A stretch of DNA of 47,681 nt from Dolichospermum sp. UHCC 0259 (GCF_009711935.1 NZ_VIKX01000166.1:1-47681); one strand, 5' to 3'; shown: positions 25,360 through 34,071, numbered from the stretch's first letter. Notes: generated by a model not told the origin, from the letters alone. Translations and numbers: made by a program.

Positions 25360-27966
25360 GTGAAACAGTTTCATAATAGTGTTTTCGTATCAAGTGCGGC
25401 AGCTTGTGTACTCTTAGCAGCCCAACCAGTCCTAGCACAATTAACACAAATTACTGATGTCAAACTCAATCCCATTGAGGGCGGAATCAGTGTCATTTTA
25501 AAAACTGCTGCTGGCGATCGCCCCCAAGTATTTACAACTAAAAAAGACAAATCCTTAGTTGCAGATGTAATTAATGCCCAACTGCGTCTACCCAAAGGTG
25601 ATAACTTCCGTCAAGAAAACCCCGCACCGGGCATCAAGACTATTGAAGTTAAACAATTAGACACTAACAGCATTCGGGTGACAGTCACAGGTGTTGATGA
25701 TGCCCCCAGCAATCAGCCCGTCATGCGAAAGGATAATAATATTACCCTTGGCTTTACCACCACCACAAACTCAACAACATCAACTGCTACCAACCCCACA
25801 GAAAAAGTATTAGCAGCCCCGGCTACTACCAACCCCACAGAAAAAGTATCAGCAGCACCAGCTACCACCAACCCCACAGAGAAAGTACCAGTAGCACCAG
25901 CTACCACATCTGAATATAAACCCGATGAACCCGGTAAACGTCCAGATATCCTAGTCCCTAACCCCCAAGTCACCATTGACGGTAAAATTGCCCAATCCGC
26001 AGGACCAAATCAACCTTATAACCAAGCACCTCCTTTCTTACCCAGAGCCGTCGCTCCACCAGTAGGAGATATTACTCAATCGAATATTGATACATCACCC
26101 ACAGTGATTGATTTAGGTACTCAAGAACGAGTTCCCCGCTTGGTATTACGTGATGCACCAGTGAGAGAAGTTTTATCACTGTTAGCGCGGGCTGCCAATT
26201 TAAACGTAGTTTATATTGGTGGTGAAGCAGCAAAAGCACCAGGTGCAGATGCCGGTGCGGAAACTGCAACTAAGCCATCTCAGACTATTTCCCTAGATAT
26301 AGAAAACGAACCTGTACAAGATGTCTTTAACTATGTACTGCGTTTAAGTGCTTTAGAAGCTAACCGCACTGGACGCACTATTTTTGTAGGGACTAAATTA
26401 CCTAACTCCACCCGTGATACCGTCATGCGGAGTTTACGACTGAATCAGGTAACAGTGGGAGTGGCGTTAAACTTCTTGGTGGCTTTAGGTGCAGAAAGTG
26501 CCGTCAGCAGGGAACGATTAGTTACGAGTGTCAATGCTGTAACCGTTGGGAGTGGAGTAGCTCCCGTGAGTACCCAAACCCAAACTACCACAGAAACAAA
26601 AATTGAGACTCAACGGATTGAATATAAAGATTCCACACCTTTACTAAGAGGGTTACAAGCGTCAGGCGATGAGCGTACCAATTCTGTCACATTAATTGGT
26701 AGTCCGAAGATGGTAGAGATGGCAGTATCTCAATTAGTACAACTTGATGTCCGTCGTCGCCAGGTGGTAGTGAACGTCAAAATTATTGATGTTAACCTGT
26801 TAGGTATTCAAGACACTAACTCTAGTTTTTCCTTTGGTCTTGGTAATAGCTATTTTACCAGTGATGGTGGTGCAGCAACTTTCAACTTTGGTGGTTCTCG
26901 ACCAGCTACAGCAAGTGAAGTTGCAAACAATGTTAGTGGTGGTCCACCTGTGATTGAAAATCCTTATGCTGGCGCTCAAACCTTCCTAGATTTGAATAAC
27001 CCCGGTACTCCTATTCCAAACACCGGAATAGGCAATAGATTAATTGTAGACGGTGCGCGTGTCCTTTCAGAAGAGCGGACAGGAGGCAGTGTATCATTCT
27101 TGAACCGCAAAGCGGGGGTTTCAGGGAATCCATTTGAAGCCGGTTTCACCGAATCTACACGGGGAACACAAGATATAACTACGGTGACAAATACTCCTGC
27201 TGTTCCTGCTGTTCCTGCTGTTGTTGATGCACAAGGTAATATAATTGTTCCTGCCGTTGCCGAGGTTCCTGCCAAGACAGTAACTACGTTCACACCGGGA
27301 GTTCTAGGAACAGCAACATCTGCCCTTCCTTCTTTATACCAATTCCCTAAAAAGTTTCTGGCTAGTTTGACAGCACAAGTTACCAGTGGCAATGCCAAGA
27401 TTTTGACTGACCCTACCCTAATTGTCCAAGAAGGACAGAACGCAACAGTTGCTTTAACTTCAGAAGTATATGGTGGTATTGAACAAATAATAGTTGGTGG
27501 TAATTTGACTAGAAAACCTATCATCAAGAACGCAGGGCTAACCCTGACAGTGAGAGTAGAAAGAATTGATGATAATGGTTTTGTTTCTTTGTCTGTTGCC
27601 CCTACAGTTTCTTCTCTAGCTGGGACTACAAGTAGTCCTGATGGTGATATTACTCTGTTAGCCGCAAGAAGCCTGGCCTCTGGTCAACTCCGCTTACGAG
27701 ACGGTCAAACACTCATTCTTTCGGGTATAATTCAAGACTCAGACCGGACAACTGTTTCTAAACTGCCTATCTTGGGTGATATTCCCCTGCTTGGTTCGCT
27801 GTTTAGAAGGTCCAACAGAACCAATGAGCGTCGAGAGGTAATTGTCTTACTTACTCCTCAAGTTATGGATGACTCTGAGCGTTCTAGCTATGGTTATAAT
27901 TACACACCAAGTCCCCAGGTACGGCAAATCCTGGAACGTCGTGGTTTGAAGGTTCAGCCTCGGTAA
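25360..27966 (+). CDS. pilQ: Type IV pilus secretin PilQ
   Basis: This is the outer-membrane pore of the type IV pilus. Of 868 residues, a signal peptide covers about 1-26 (ending VLAQ), an AMIN domain at about 30-125 (KLNPIEGGISVILKTAAGDR) binds peptidoglycan, and a linker at 145-183 holds three copies of NPTEKVxAAPATT. An STN/secretin_N region follows near 255-480 (RLVLRDAPVREVLSLLARAA; RRRQVVVNVKIIDVN), and the secretin core near 640-850 (TLTVRVERIDDNGFVSLSVA; LSGIIQDSDRTTVSKLPILG). The GTG start at 25360 has a GAGG site 10 bp upstream. An Ala-Val-Pro-rich insert (PAVPAVPAVVDAQG) near residue 615 sits in the neck of the secretin. Confidence 0.94.
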   Translation: MKQFHNSVFVSSAAACVLLAAQPVLAQLTQITDVKLNPIEGGISVILKTAAGDRPQVFTTKKDKSLVADVINAQLRLPKGDNFRQENPAPGIKTIEVKQLDTNSIRVTVTGVDDAPSNQPVMRKDNNITLGFTTTTNSTTSTATNPTEKVLAAPATTNPTEKVSAAPATTNPTEKVPVAPATTSEYKPDEPGKRPDILVPNPQVTIDGKIAQSAGPNQPYNQAPPFLPRAVAPPVGDITQSNIDTSPTVIDLGTQERVPRLVLRDAPVREVLSLLARAANLNVVYIGGEAAKAPGADAGAETATKPSQTISLDIENEPVQDVFNYVLRLSALEANRTGRTIFVGTKLPNSTRDTVMRSLRLNQVTVGVALNFLVALGAESAVSRERLVTSVNAVTVGSGVAPVSTQTQTTTETKIETQRIEYKDSTPLLRGLQASGDERTNSVTLIGSPKMVEMAVSQLVQLDVRRRQVVVNVKIIDVNLLGIQDTNSSFSFGLGNSYFTSDGGAATFNFGGSRPATASEVANNVSGGPPVIENPYAGAQTFLDLNNPGTPIPNTGIGNRLIVDGARVLSEERTGGSVSFLNRKAGVSGNPFEAGFTESTRGTQDITTVTNTPAVPAVPAVVDAQGNIIVPAVAEVPAKTVTTFTPGVLGTATSALPSLYQFPKKFLASLTAQVTSGNAKILTDPTLIVQEGQNATVALTSEVYGGIEQIIVGGNLTRKPIIKNAGLTLTVRVERIDDNGFVSLSVAPTVSSLAGTTSSPDGDITLLAARSLASGQLRLRDGQTLILSGIIQDSDRTTVSKLPILGDIPLLGSLFRRSNRTNERREVIVLLTPQVMDDSERSSYGYNYTPSPQVRQILERRGLKVQPR
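25792..25908 (+). repeat. Three 39-bp tandem repeats inside pilQ
   Basis: Units at 25792-25830, 25831-25869 and 25870-25908 each encode NPTEKV followed by a three-residue variable part and PATT. The unit keeps frame (13 codons), so copy number can change by slippage without breaking the secretin. Confidence 0.85.
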
Positions 27967-27984
27967 TTAGTACATTTTTTGTAG

Positions 27985-28012
27985 GTTGGGTTAAGCGACA
28001 GCGAAACCCAAC
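27985..28012. repeat. Dispersed hairpin GTTGGGTT...AACCCAAC
   Basis: A perfect 8-bp stem lies 18 bp after the pilQ stop. It resembles a hairpin motif (GTTGGGTT..AACCCAAC) that I recall as frequent between cyanobacterial genes. It lacks a T-run, so its role in ending the pil transcript is uncertain. Confidence 0.5.
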
Positions 28013-28119
28013 AAAAGCTAGAAAACCAAACTGTGTAAAAAAAAGTAAAATCGCTCAAAACTTCTTCACTCTTGCCTTGCCATAATGACAACTTTTAATG
28101 CTAATTTACTTAATCTCCT

Positions 28120-28263
28120 ATGCAGAAAACTTTCCCAAGAGTCAAAACGGATGCAGAAATAGAAGCACTTTTAGCAGATGATTTATCAGATTATCTTTAT
28201 TCTAGAAATTTTCAGCCAGTCACTTTTGAATTTAAGGCTAAAAAAGGAAATTTTAATTACTAA
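28120..28263 (+). pseudogene. Truncated CopG-type antitoxin remnant
   Basis: A 47-codon frame reads MQKTFPRVKTDAEIEALLAD, then DLSDYLYSRN and FQPVTFEFKAKK, the usual N-terminus of CopG/BrnA-like antitoxins. In intact members this is followed by a DNA-binding ribbon-helix-helix; here the frame goes to GNFNY and stops, so the DNA-binding part is gone. It overlaps the convergent pyrR stop by 11 bp. No toxin gene is adjacent. It is most likely the scar of a lost toxin-antitoxin pair. Confidence 0.6.
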
Positions 28264-28789
28264 TTAACTCCACAGCGTCTCGTCCATCACTATCTTGTAG
28301 ATAAACTTTGACAATTTCCTCTTTTGCTGTGGGTAACTTTTTACCAACAAAATCTGGATGAATTGGTACTTCCCGATGGCCTCTATCTACTAATACAGCT
28401 AAACGAATTACTTCTGGTCTACCATATTCATTTACGGCATTTAAAGCGGCACGAATAGTTCTGCCTTTAAAAATGACATCATCTACAAGTACCACTGTTT
28501 TTCCGGTCAAATCAAAGGGAATATCGGTTTTTTCTGGAGTTCTCAAGCCGATTTTATCAAGATCATCACGATAAAATGTAATATCTAAAGAGCCTACGGA
28601 AACGCTGACATCTTCGAGAATTTCTATTTGACGAGCTAATGAATAAGCTAATGGTACTCCTCTAGTATGAATGCCTAGAAGTAACAATTGAGATAGATCT
28701 CGTGTTCTTTCTATAATCTGAGAAGCTATACGAGTTAATGTCCGACGCAGTTCTTCCGATGAGAGAATTTCAACTACTTTAGTAGACAT
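28253..28789 (-). CDS. pyrR: PyrR pyrimidine regulator / uracil phosphoribosyltransferase
   Basis: This 178-residue type I PRTase-fold protein has the PRPP loop [20 protein letters not shown] near residue 95 and the PyrR N-terminus ([20 protein letters not shown]), with [10 protein letters not shown] as the early loop. PyrR binds pyr mRNA in a UMP-dependent way in many bacteria and also converts uracil to UMP. No pyr operon is adjacent here, so the local context does not show its target. It is of standard length, and the ATG at 28789 is preceded by an STRR tract. Confidence 0.92.
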   Translation of the reverse strand: MSTKVVEILSSEELRRTLTRIASQIIERTRDLSQLLLLGIHTRGVPLAYSLARQIEILEDVSVSVGSLDITFYRDDLDKIGLRTPEKTDIPFDLTGKTVVLVDDVIFKGRTIRAALNAVNEYGRPEVIRLAVLVDRGHREVPIHPDFVGKKLPTAKEEIVKVYLQDSDGRDAVELISN

Positions 28790-28796
28790 AAGATGG

Positions 28797-28848
28797 GTAA
28801 TTGGTAATTGGTAATTGGTAATTGGTAATTGGTAATTGGTAATTGGTA
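28797..28848. repeat. STRR tract (GGTAATT units)
   Basis: About seven perfect GGTAATT heptamers lie between pyrR and cobD. The same unit type recurs near 22420. Confidence 0.85.
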
Positions 28849-28892
28849 AAGGTAGGGGTTTAGCATTGCTAAACCCTTACTACAACTAACAA

Positions 28893-29843
28893 TTAACGAA
28901 TTAAAAATATTGCTAATCCTAACCATAGTAAAAACGCATATCGGGTTAATTGTAAAGCTTGATCAATAGAATCTGGTGTAATGGGATAAATAGCATCTCC
29001 TAAAAGTGGTTTTTCTTTAGCTACTCCACGATACCAATTTATGCCTCCCATTTGCACCCCTAAAACCGCAGCATAAGCGCATTCACTCCAACCAGAATTG
29101 GGACTGGGATCTTTGATGGCATCGCGGCGACAAATTCGCCAAACTTTTACAGGTTTCAAGGATAATAATGATAAAGTTATCACTGTTAAGCGACAAGGCA
29201 ACCAAGTTAAACCATCTTCCCATCGCGCACTAAACCAACCAAGATAAGTATAAGGCGCTTCCTTATAACCGACCATTGAATCTAAGGTGCTACTGGCTTT
29301 ATATGCTAAAGCTAAAGGGACAGAACCAATAACGGGGATGAATGCACCAATAATAGTATAAAAGAGAGGAGCCATTACGCCATCGGTGGCGTTTTCTGTG
29401 ACTGTTTCTAAAACTGCTCTGAGAATTTCTGCTGCGGAAAGATTTGCTGTATCTCTACCGACGTAATTACTTAATACCTGTTGCGCTGATTCTAATTCTC
29501 CATTTGTTAAAGGTTGTAGAACTTCCATTGCTGCATTTCGTAAACTTTTGAAAGCAAAACAACTGGCTAGAAGAATACTTTCTACTGCTATTCCTAAAAA
29601 TGGATGTACCCATTTGGCAGCTTGAACTATTATCCAACCCACCAAACCACTACCAATTATCACAATTATCCCTAAGAAAATGCCGGCGAGGCGTTGAGAA
29701 AGAGGATTTTGACAATATTGGAGGGCAAATTTACTCAAGCGAGAAATTACCCATCCCATGACTTGCACGGGATGAAGCCAACCCCAAGGATCTCCTATTA
29801 AGTAATCTAATAATGCAGCGAAAACCAAAACAGCAGATGTCAT
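28893..29843 (-). CDS. cobD: Adenosylcobinamide-phosphate synthase (CbiB/CobD)
   Basis: This enzyme attaches the aminopropanol arm to adenosylcobyric acid in cobalamin (pseudocobalamin) synthesis. The 316 residues are membrane-embedded, with family motifs at the N-terminus (LLDYLIGDPWGWLHPVQVMG) and in the middle: LSNYVGRDTANLSAAEILRA, then VLETVTENATDGVMAPLFY and NSGWSECAYAAVLGVQMGG. It reads towards pyrR, with only an STRR tract between them. The ATG at 29843 is the standard start. Confidence 0.92.
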   Translation of the reverse strand: MTSAVLVFAALLDYLIGDPWGWLHPVQVMGWVISRLSKFALQYCQNPLSQRLAGIFLGIIVIIGSGLVGWIIVQAAKWVHPFLGIAVESILLASCFAFKSLRNAAMEVLQPLTNGELESAQQVLSNYVGRDTANLSAAEILRAVLETVTENATDGVMAPLFYTIIGAFIPVIGSVPLALAYKASSTLDSMVGYKEAPYTYLGWFSARWEDGLTWLPCRLTVITLSLLSLKPVKVWRICRRDAIKDPSPNSGWSECAYAAVLGVQMGGINWYRGVAKEKPLLGDAIYPITPDSIDQALQLTRYAFLLWLGLAIFLIR

Positions 29844-29866
29844 TTATTCTTCCTTCTTTCTTCTTT

Positions 29867-29893
29867 CTCCTGACTCCTGACTCCTTCTCCTGA
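29867..29893. repeat. Short STRR tract (CTCCTGA units)
   Basis: CTCCTGACTCCTGACTCC and one further CTCCTGAC lie between the cobD start and the Rrf2 gene stop. Confidence 0.7.
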
Positions 29894-30337
29894 CTAAACT
29901 ACAAAATTGGCTTCTTCTCCTTGAGATGCTTGCCAACTGCGGGCATCATAATAAAGGTCTGCCAGGGTAATATTGTACAAGGCTTCTTTTAGCTTTTGGT
30001 TGAGTCTGTTCCAGAGACTGGATGTTACCCAATCTGCTGTTTGAGTGGGTGTGGGATTATTTAAGGGTAAGTTAGTGATATTCTCACCAACTGCTTCTAA
30101 AATTTGGCCGATAGATATAAGTGCTGGTTTTTTGGCTAATTTGTATCCACCGTCGCTACCACGAATTGATGTGACTAATCCGGCTCGACGCATTTCTATG
30201 AGTAGTTTTTCTAGGTAAGGAGCGGGAATATCTTGACGTTTGGCGATCGCTCTGACAGATTCAGGTCCATATTTTGGACGTAAACTCAAATCTAGCAATG
30301 CTTTCACACTATAGTGTCCTCTTGTCGTTAGTTTCAT
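29894..30337 (-). CDS. Rrf2-family transcriptional regulator
   Basis: The 147-residue protein has the winged helix of the Rrf2 family: LTTRGHYSVKALLDLSLRPK, then AIAKRQDIPAPYLEKLLIEM and IRGSDGGYKLAKKPALISIG. IscR-type members bind an iron-sulphur cluster with three cysteines, but this protein has no cysteine at all, so it cannot bind one by itself in that way. It may sense something else or act with another ligand. It probably controls nearby or distant genes by binding a palindrome. The start at 30337 is an ATG with weak ribosome site. Confidence 0.88.
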   Translation of the reverse strand: MKLTTRGHYSVKALLDLSLRPKYGPESVRAIAKRQDIPAPYLEKLLIEMRRAGLVTSIRGSDGGYKLAKKPALISIGQILEAVGENITNLPLNNPTPTQTADWVTSSLWNRLNQKLKEALYNITLADLYYDARSWQASQGEEANFVV

Positions 30338-30746
30338 ATAGCAGTTATCATTAATTTTATTTTCCCAATCTCTCTCTCCTCACCCCTACCCGATTTGATA
30401 ATTTTGCAAATTAAATAAGAATACTACATCAGACTCCCATTTGATGCTTGAAAAAATTTATCACATATATAAGGGCTATTTTCTCCTGTTGTCCGTTCTC
30501 TGCCTACATCAATAAATTCATATCTTCTTGAGGATTGCTATATCTATAGTAGCTATCAGCATGATCGTAATTATATTTCATATAATTTTTTAACAAAATT
30601 GATAATAGTGCAACAATTTTGTCTATGAGTGTAATATACTTGGCTAGGCTGATCCAAAAATTAAAGGATTATGTTCCTATTAGTTCAATGTCAGCTAAAA
30701 TAAAATCCACTTGACAACTTCAAAAATTCATTTTCGACCTAAGTTG
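30338..30746. other. 409-bp gap between Rrf2 and cyAbrB genes
   Basis: This divergent intergenic region is strongly AT-rich and should hold both promoters. A TATACT box lies near 30632-30637. I see no ORF, tRNA or riboswitch fold; the length fits a long cyAbrB leader. Confidence 0.5.
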
Positions 30747-31157
30747 ATGCCTAAACAGAAAAAAATTGAACCCCTCGTCGGCGAAGAACTGCTCAAAAAA
30801 GTTAAAGAGCTAGAAGCCATCAGCAAAGACGACAAAGCTAAACAGTGTGGCTACTATACCGTTACCAAAAATGGTATAGAGCGCGTCAATATGATGAAAT
30901 TCTTGAATGCCCTAATTGATGCTGAGGGTATTCAGTTGGATAGTTCACCCAGCGCCAATGGACGTGGCGGTCGCAGTGCCAGCTATAGAATTAGTGTCCA
31001 ACAAAATGGCAATTTATTAATCGGTGCAGCTTATACAAAACAGATGAATCTTCAGCCTGGGGATGAGTTTGTCATTACTTTAGGGAAAAAACATATTCGA
31101 CTGCGGCAAGTAGATTTGGAATCCACAGAAGATGCCGAAGTAGAAGCTACAGCCTAA
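30747..31157 (+). CDS. cyabrB1: cyAbrB-type transcriptional regulator (CalA/cyAbrB1 clade)
   Basis: This 136-residue cyanobacterial AbrB-like DNA-binding protein has a conserved front part (LLKKVKELEA, then AKQCGYYTVTKNGIERVNMM and LNALIDAEGIQL) and a C-terminal swapped-hairpin AbrB domain (GAAYTKQMNLQPGDEFVITL, then GKKHIRLRQV). Members are global regulators of carbon, nitrogen and redox genes; in Anabaena the CalA type represses hydrogenase and FeSOD genes. The start is the ATG at 30747 (MPKQKKIEPLVGEE), because the 12 codons before it in the same frame are not conserved. The clade is judged from remembered sequences, so cyAbrB1 rather than cyAbrB2 is likely, not certain. Confidence 0.85.
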   Translation: MPKQKKIEPLVGEELLKKVKELEAISKDDKAKQCGYYTVTKNGIERVNMMKFLNALIDAEGIQLDSSPSANGRGGRSASYRISVQQNGNLLIGAAYTKQMNLQPGDEFVITLGKKHIRLRQVDLESTEDAEVEATA

Positions 31158-31343
31158 TGGATATTCATTAGTTATTTGTAGGTTGTCAGTTGTCAGTGGT
31201 TGCATTTTAACCCTGACTGCTGAATAACTGACTGATTACCAAAATTTGGACAATAGGCAACAGGTAATATGTGATAAATCCTGACTACTTTGCCTTGCGA
31301 AAAACTTGTATGGCTAATGTCACCCTATTAGCCAACCCCACAT

Positions 31344-31371
31344 AAAAAAGGCTGCTGAATTCAGCAACCTT
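31344..31371 (-). terminator. Intrinsic terminator of the DUF1830 gene
   Basis: On the minus strand, GGTTGCTGAA pairs with TTCAGCAGCC (31350-31369, one G-U pair) and is followed by six T residues (31349-31344). It lies 23 bp past the DUF1830 stop, in the right direction. Confidence 0.8.
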
Positions 31372-31393
31372 CATATTTAGCAACATTGTGTTT

Positions 31394-31789
31394 TTAATCA
31401 ATAGATGCCAATTTAACGGTCTGTAAAGATTTTGTCGTATCTACAATTTTTTTATTAATTTCCGACTTGATCGGATGACTACTACTAGAATTTATCTCTG
31501 GAGATAAGTTGTCTTGTCTCTCATCATAGCTAGGTTCATGGATGATCAGGCGATCGCACGGAATTGTATCCGATATAATCGCACTTGCCATCATCCCAGT
31601 ATGAACTTCCATCTGTGCTTCTGGAGGCACTTCAAACACCAGCCTTTGTCCAGGAAAGACAACCCTTTCAAAGTACCAGTTAGGAATATTGGAGATACGC
31701 GCCACCTGGATTTTACTCGTGGCATTGACGTAGCAGCAGAGAATTTTTCCCGAATGCTCCGGTGGTAGAGGATCTAATATCTGAGCCAT
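31394..31789 (-). CDS. DUF1830 domain protein
   Basis: This protein of about 131 residues matches the DUF1830 family, found in cyanobacteria, with no known function. The conserved core is MAQILDPLPPEHSGKILCCY, then KIQVARISNIPNWYFERVVF and PPEAQMEVHTGMMASAIISD. The Ser/Lys-rich tail after residue 85 is variable. I start it at the ATG at 31789, where the conserved part begins; a GTG at 31816 would add nine residues. An NtcA-like box with a well-spaced -10 lies upstream, and a T-tailed hairpin follows, so it appears to be a complete single-gene nitrogen-responsive unit. Confidence 0.83.
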   Translation of the reverse strand: MAQILDPLPPEHSGKILCCYVNATSKIQVARISNIPNWYFERVVFPGQRLVFEVPPEAQMEVHTGMMASAIISDTIPCDRLIIHEPSYDERQDNLSPEINSSSSHPIKSEINKKIVDTTKSLQTVKLASID

Positions 31790-31836
31790 AACTGCTGAAG
31801 AGCTTATTTGCTCCACAATTTTACATTACATCAGTA

Positions 31837-31879
31837 AACCTAACACCCGATGATCCCCGGTTACTGTAACTGCGACTAC
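31837..31879 (-). promoter_or_regulatory. NtcA-type promoter (GTAN8TAC ... TAN3T)
   Basis: On the minus strand GTAGTCGCAGTTAC (31879-31866) is an exact GTAN8TAC site. It is followed after 23 bp by TAGGTT (31842-31837), which fits the TAN3T -10 box of NtcA-activated promoters, whose usual spacing is 20-24 bp. The predicted start of transcription lies near 31830, some 40 bp before the DUF1830 ATG. Confidence 0.6.
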
Positions 31880-31976
31880 CAACTGCAAGTTTCTGCATTA
31901 TTTCTATCTAAAGATATATAGAGATTATAAAAATTTTGTAAATAAATCTGTATTTACTTAACAAAATGGAGGATAA

Positions 31977-32078
31977 ATGAGAATCTACATTTCTATTTCC
32001 GCTAAAATCTCCGTAAATCCTTTACAGACAAGAATTTCCCCCTATTATCGCCCAAATTTCTCCCCCCTGGTAAGTTGA
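31977..32078 (+). CDS. Possible 33-codon small ORF with strong ribosome site
   Basis: ATGAGAATC at 31977 follows GGAGG at the ideal distance (ATGGAGGATAAATG), the best Shine-Dalgarno match seen in this gap. The peptide (MRIYISISAKISVNPLQTRI..., 33 residues) resembles nothing I know. The 686-bp stretch 31790-32475 otherwise holds the NtcA site, an AGTCAAA tract and AT-rich DNA. It may be a leader peptide or chance. Confidence 0.25.
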   Translation: MRIYISISAKISVNPLQTRISPYYRPNFSPLVS

Positions 32079-32310
32079 ATTATTCCTTGCATCTATCTTC
32101 AGAACTACCACGAAAAATCATCGCTAAATTCATAAACTCGATGTTATGGTAAATGTATATGAAAATTTCGTTCATAAATCCCATCTATATATAACAAGCA
32201 AATTTTATGCAGTGCAGTTTTCACATTCACTCTAATTGCTAACGGCAAAAATTTTTGCATACCACAAAACAACTAAAATGTCAAAGATAATGCTAACACC
32301 GCAGGGCGGA

Positions 32311-32340
32311 AGTCAAAAGTCAAAAGTCAAAAGTCAAAAA
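32311..32340. repeat. STRR tract (AGTCAAA units)
   Basis: Four perfect AGTCAAA heptamers lie about 140 bp upstream of the radical SAM gene. A degenerate copy is near 9619. Confidence 0.8.
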
Positions 32341-32475
32341 TAATAGTTCATAGGCTTTTTAGTGATTGAGAATGGTTGGCTTATTTACACCGCAGTGTAC
32401 TAGTTCAGCCAGAAGCAAATTCACAATTCCTCTAGTTTTTCCTCAACTACGGCAAGCATTACAGTTAAACCACGT

Positions 32476-34050
32476 ATGAATGCAACTAAAATCCTCTACG
32501 TTCGCCTTCCTTGTAACCCTATCTTTCCCATTGGGGTTGTCTATCTTTCCGATCATGTCCACAAATTATTTCCCCATGCAGAACAGCGGATTTTTGACTT
32601 AGGCACAATCCCGCCCCTAGATTATGCTTCCGCCCTAGACCGATGTATTGACGAGTTTCAACCCACCTTACTCGTATTTTCCTGGCGAGATATTCAAATT
32701 TACGCCCCAGTAGGTGGACGAGGCGGCAATCCTCTCCAAAACGCCTTTGAGTTTTACTACGCAAAAAACCCGTTTATAAAATTGCGTGGTGCTTTGGGTG
32801 GGTTGAGAATTTTTATTGCTTATTATGTAGAACTATGGCGTAATTTGGGATTAGTTAAACGGGGTTTAAAACGCGCCCAAAAATATCAATCTCAAGCCCG
32901 TGTAGTCTTAGGTGGTGGTGCAGTTAGCGTCTTTTATGAACAGTTGGGTAAAAGCTTACCACCTGGAACAATTATTTCCGTTGGTGAAGGAGAAACCCTA
33001 CTCACGAAACTACTCAAAGGTGAAGATTTTCAGGACGAACGCTGTTATGTAGTGGGAGAAAATCAACCGCGTCAACGGCTAATTCATGAACAACCCACAC
33101 CCCTAGAAAAAACAGTTTGTAATTACGATTACATCGAAACTATTTGGCCAGAATTTAATTATTACCTGCAAGAACAGGATTTTTATATTGGTGTCCAAAC
33201 CAAACGCGGTTGTCCCCATAATTGCTGTTACTGTGTTTATACAGTAGTTGAAGGTAAACAAGTCCGCATTAACCCTAGTGACGAAGTTGTAGCAGAAATT
33301 CGAGAATTATATAACCGAGGTATTCGCAACTTTTGGTTTACAGATGCTCAATTTATCCCCGCCCGCAAATTCATTGATGATGCTGTGGAACTTCTCCAGA
33401 AAATCGTTGATTCGGGAATGTCGGATATCCATTGGGCAGCATACATCAGAGCCGACAACCTAACACCCGAATTGTGTGAGTTGATGGTAAAAACAGGCAT
33501 GAATTATTTTGAAATCGGGATTACCAGCGGTTCTCAAGAACTGGTTCGGAAAATGCGAATGGGTTATAACTTGCGGACTGTTTTACAAAATTGTCGTGAT
33601 TTAAAATCTGCCGGTTTCAATGATGTAGTTTCTGTTAACTATTCCTTTAATGTGATTGATGAACGTCACGAAACTATTCGTCAAACTATCGCTTATCACC
33701 GCGAACTAGAACGGATTTTCGGGGCGGATAAAGTTGAACCTGCTATTTTCTTCATTGGACTCCAACCCCATACCCATTTAGAAGAATATGCCTTTAAAGA
33801 GGGTATTCTCAAACCAGGGTATGATCCGATGAGTTTAATGCCTTGGACAGCCAAAAAACTCCTCTGGAATCCTGAACCATTAGGTTCTTTCTTTGGGGAG
33901 GTTTGTTTACAAGCTTGGCGACAAAATCCCAATGACTTCGGACGGGAAGTGATGAATATTTTAGAAGCCAAATTGGGTTGTGCTGATTTGGAAGATGCAC
34001 TTTCTGCACCGATAGAAAAACCAGAGAAACAGTTGGCTAGCGTATCTTAA
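32476..34050 (+). CDS. B12-binding-type radical SAM protein (PSII high-light acclimation type)
   Basis: This 524-residue radical SAM enzyme has an N-terminal cobalamin-binding-like Rossmann domain (ILYVRLPCNPIFPIGVVYLS; RVVLGGGAVSVFYEQLG) and the iron-sulphur motif RGCPHNCCYC near residue 245 (Cys-x3-Cys-x2-Cys), followed by the TIM-barrel (RNFWFTDAQF; NYFEIGITSGSQELVRKM). In its overall layout it resembles a cyanobacterial family annotated as photosystem II high light acclimation radical SAM protein; that name is from memory and the reaction is not known. The start is the ATG at 32476. It is preceded by 660 bp of non-coding DNA and stands alone. Confidence 0.8.
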   Translation: MNATKILYVRLPCNPIFPIGVVYLSDHVHKLFPHAEQRIFDLGTIPPLDYASALDRCIDEFQPTLLVFSWRDIQIYAPVGGRGGNPLQNAFEFYYAKNPFIKLRGALGGLRIFIAYYVELWRNLGLVKRGLKRAQKYQSQARVVLGGGAVSVFYEQLGKSLPPGTIISVGEGETLLTKLLKGEDFQDERCYVVGENQPRQRLIHEQPTPLEKTVCNYDYIETIWPEFNYYLQEQDFYIGVQTKRGCPHNCCYCVYTVVEGKQVRINPSDEVVAEIRELYNRGIRNFWFTDAQFIPARKFIDDAVELLQKIVDSGMSDIHWAAYIRADNLTPELCELMVKTGMNYFEIGITSGSQELVRKMRMGYNLRTVLQNCRDLKSAGFNDVVSVNYSFNVIDERHETIRQTIAYHRELERIFGADKVEPAIFFIGLQPHTHLEEYAFKEGILKPGYDPMSLMPWTAKKLLWNPEPLGSFFGEVCLQAWRQNPNDFGREVMNILEAKLGCADLEDALSAPIEKPEKQLASVS

Positions 34051-34071
34051 AACTCCTGGGCGATTAGAAAG

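Noticed and set aside
26976-27527. Minus-strand open frame of 183 codons inside pilQ
   Set aside because: It is antisense to the secretin domain; its composition only mirrors the pilQ codons.
28790-28892. PyrR-binding attenuator upstream of a pyr gene
   Set aside because: The region holds only GGTAATT repeats, and no pyr biosynthesis gene is adjacent.
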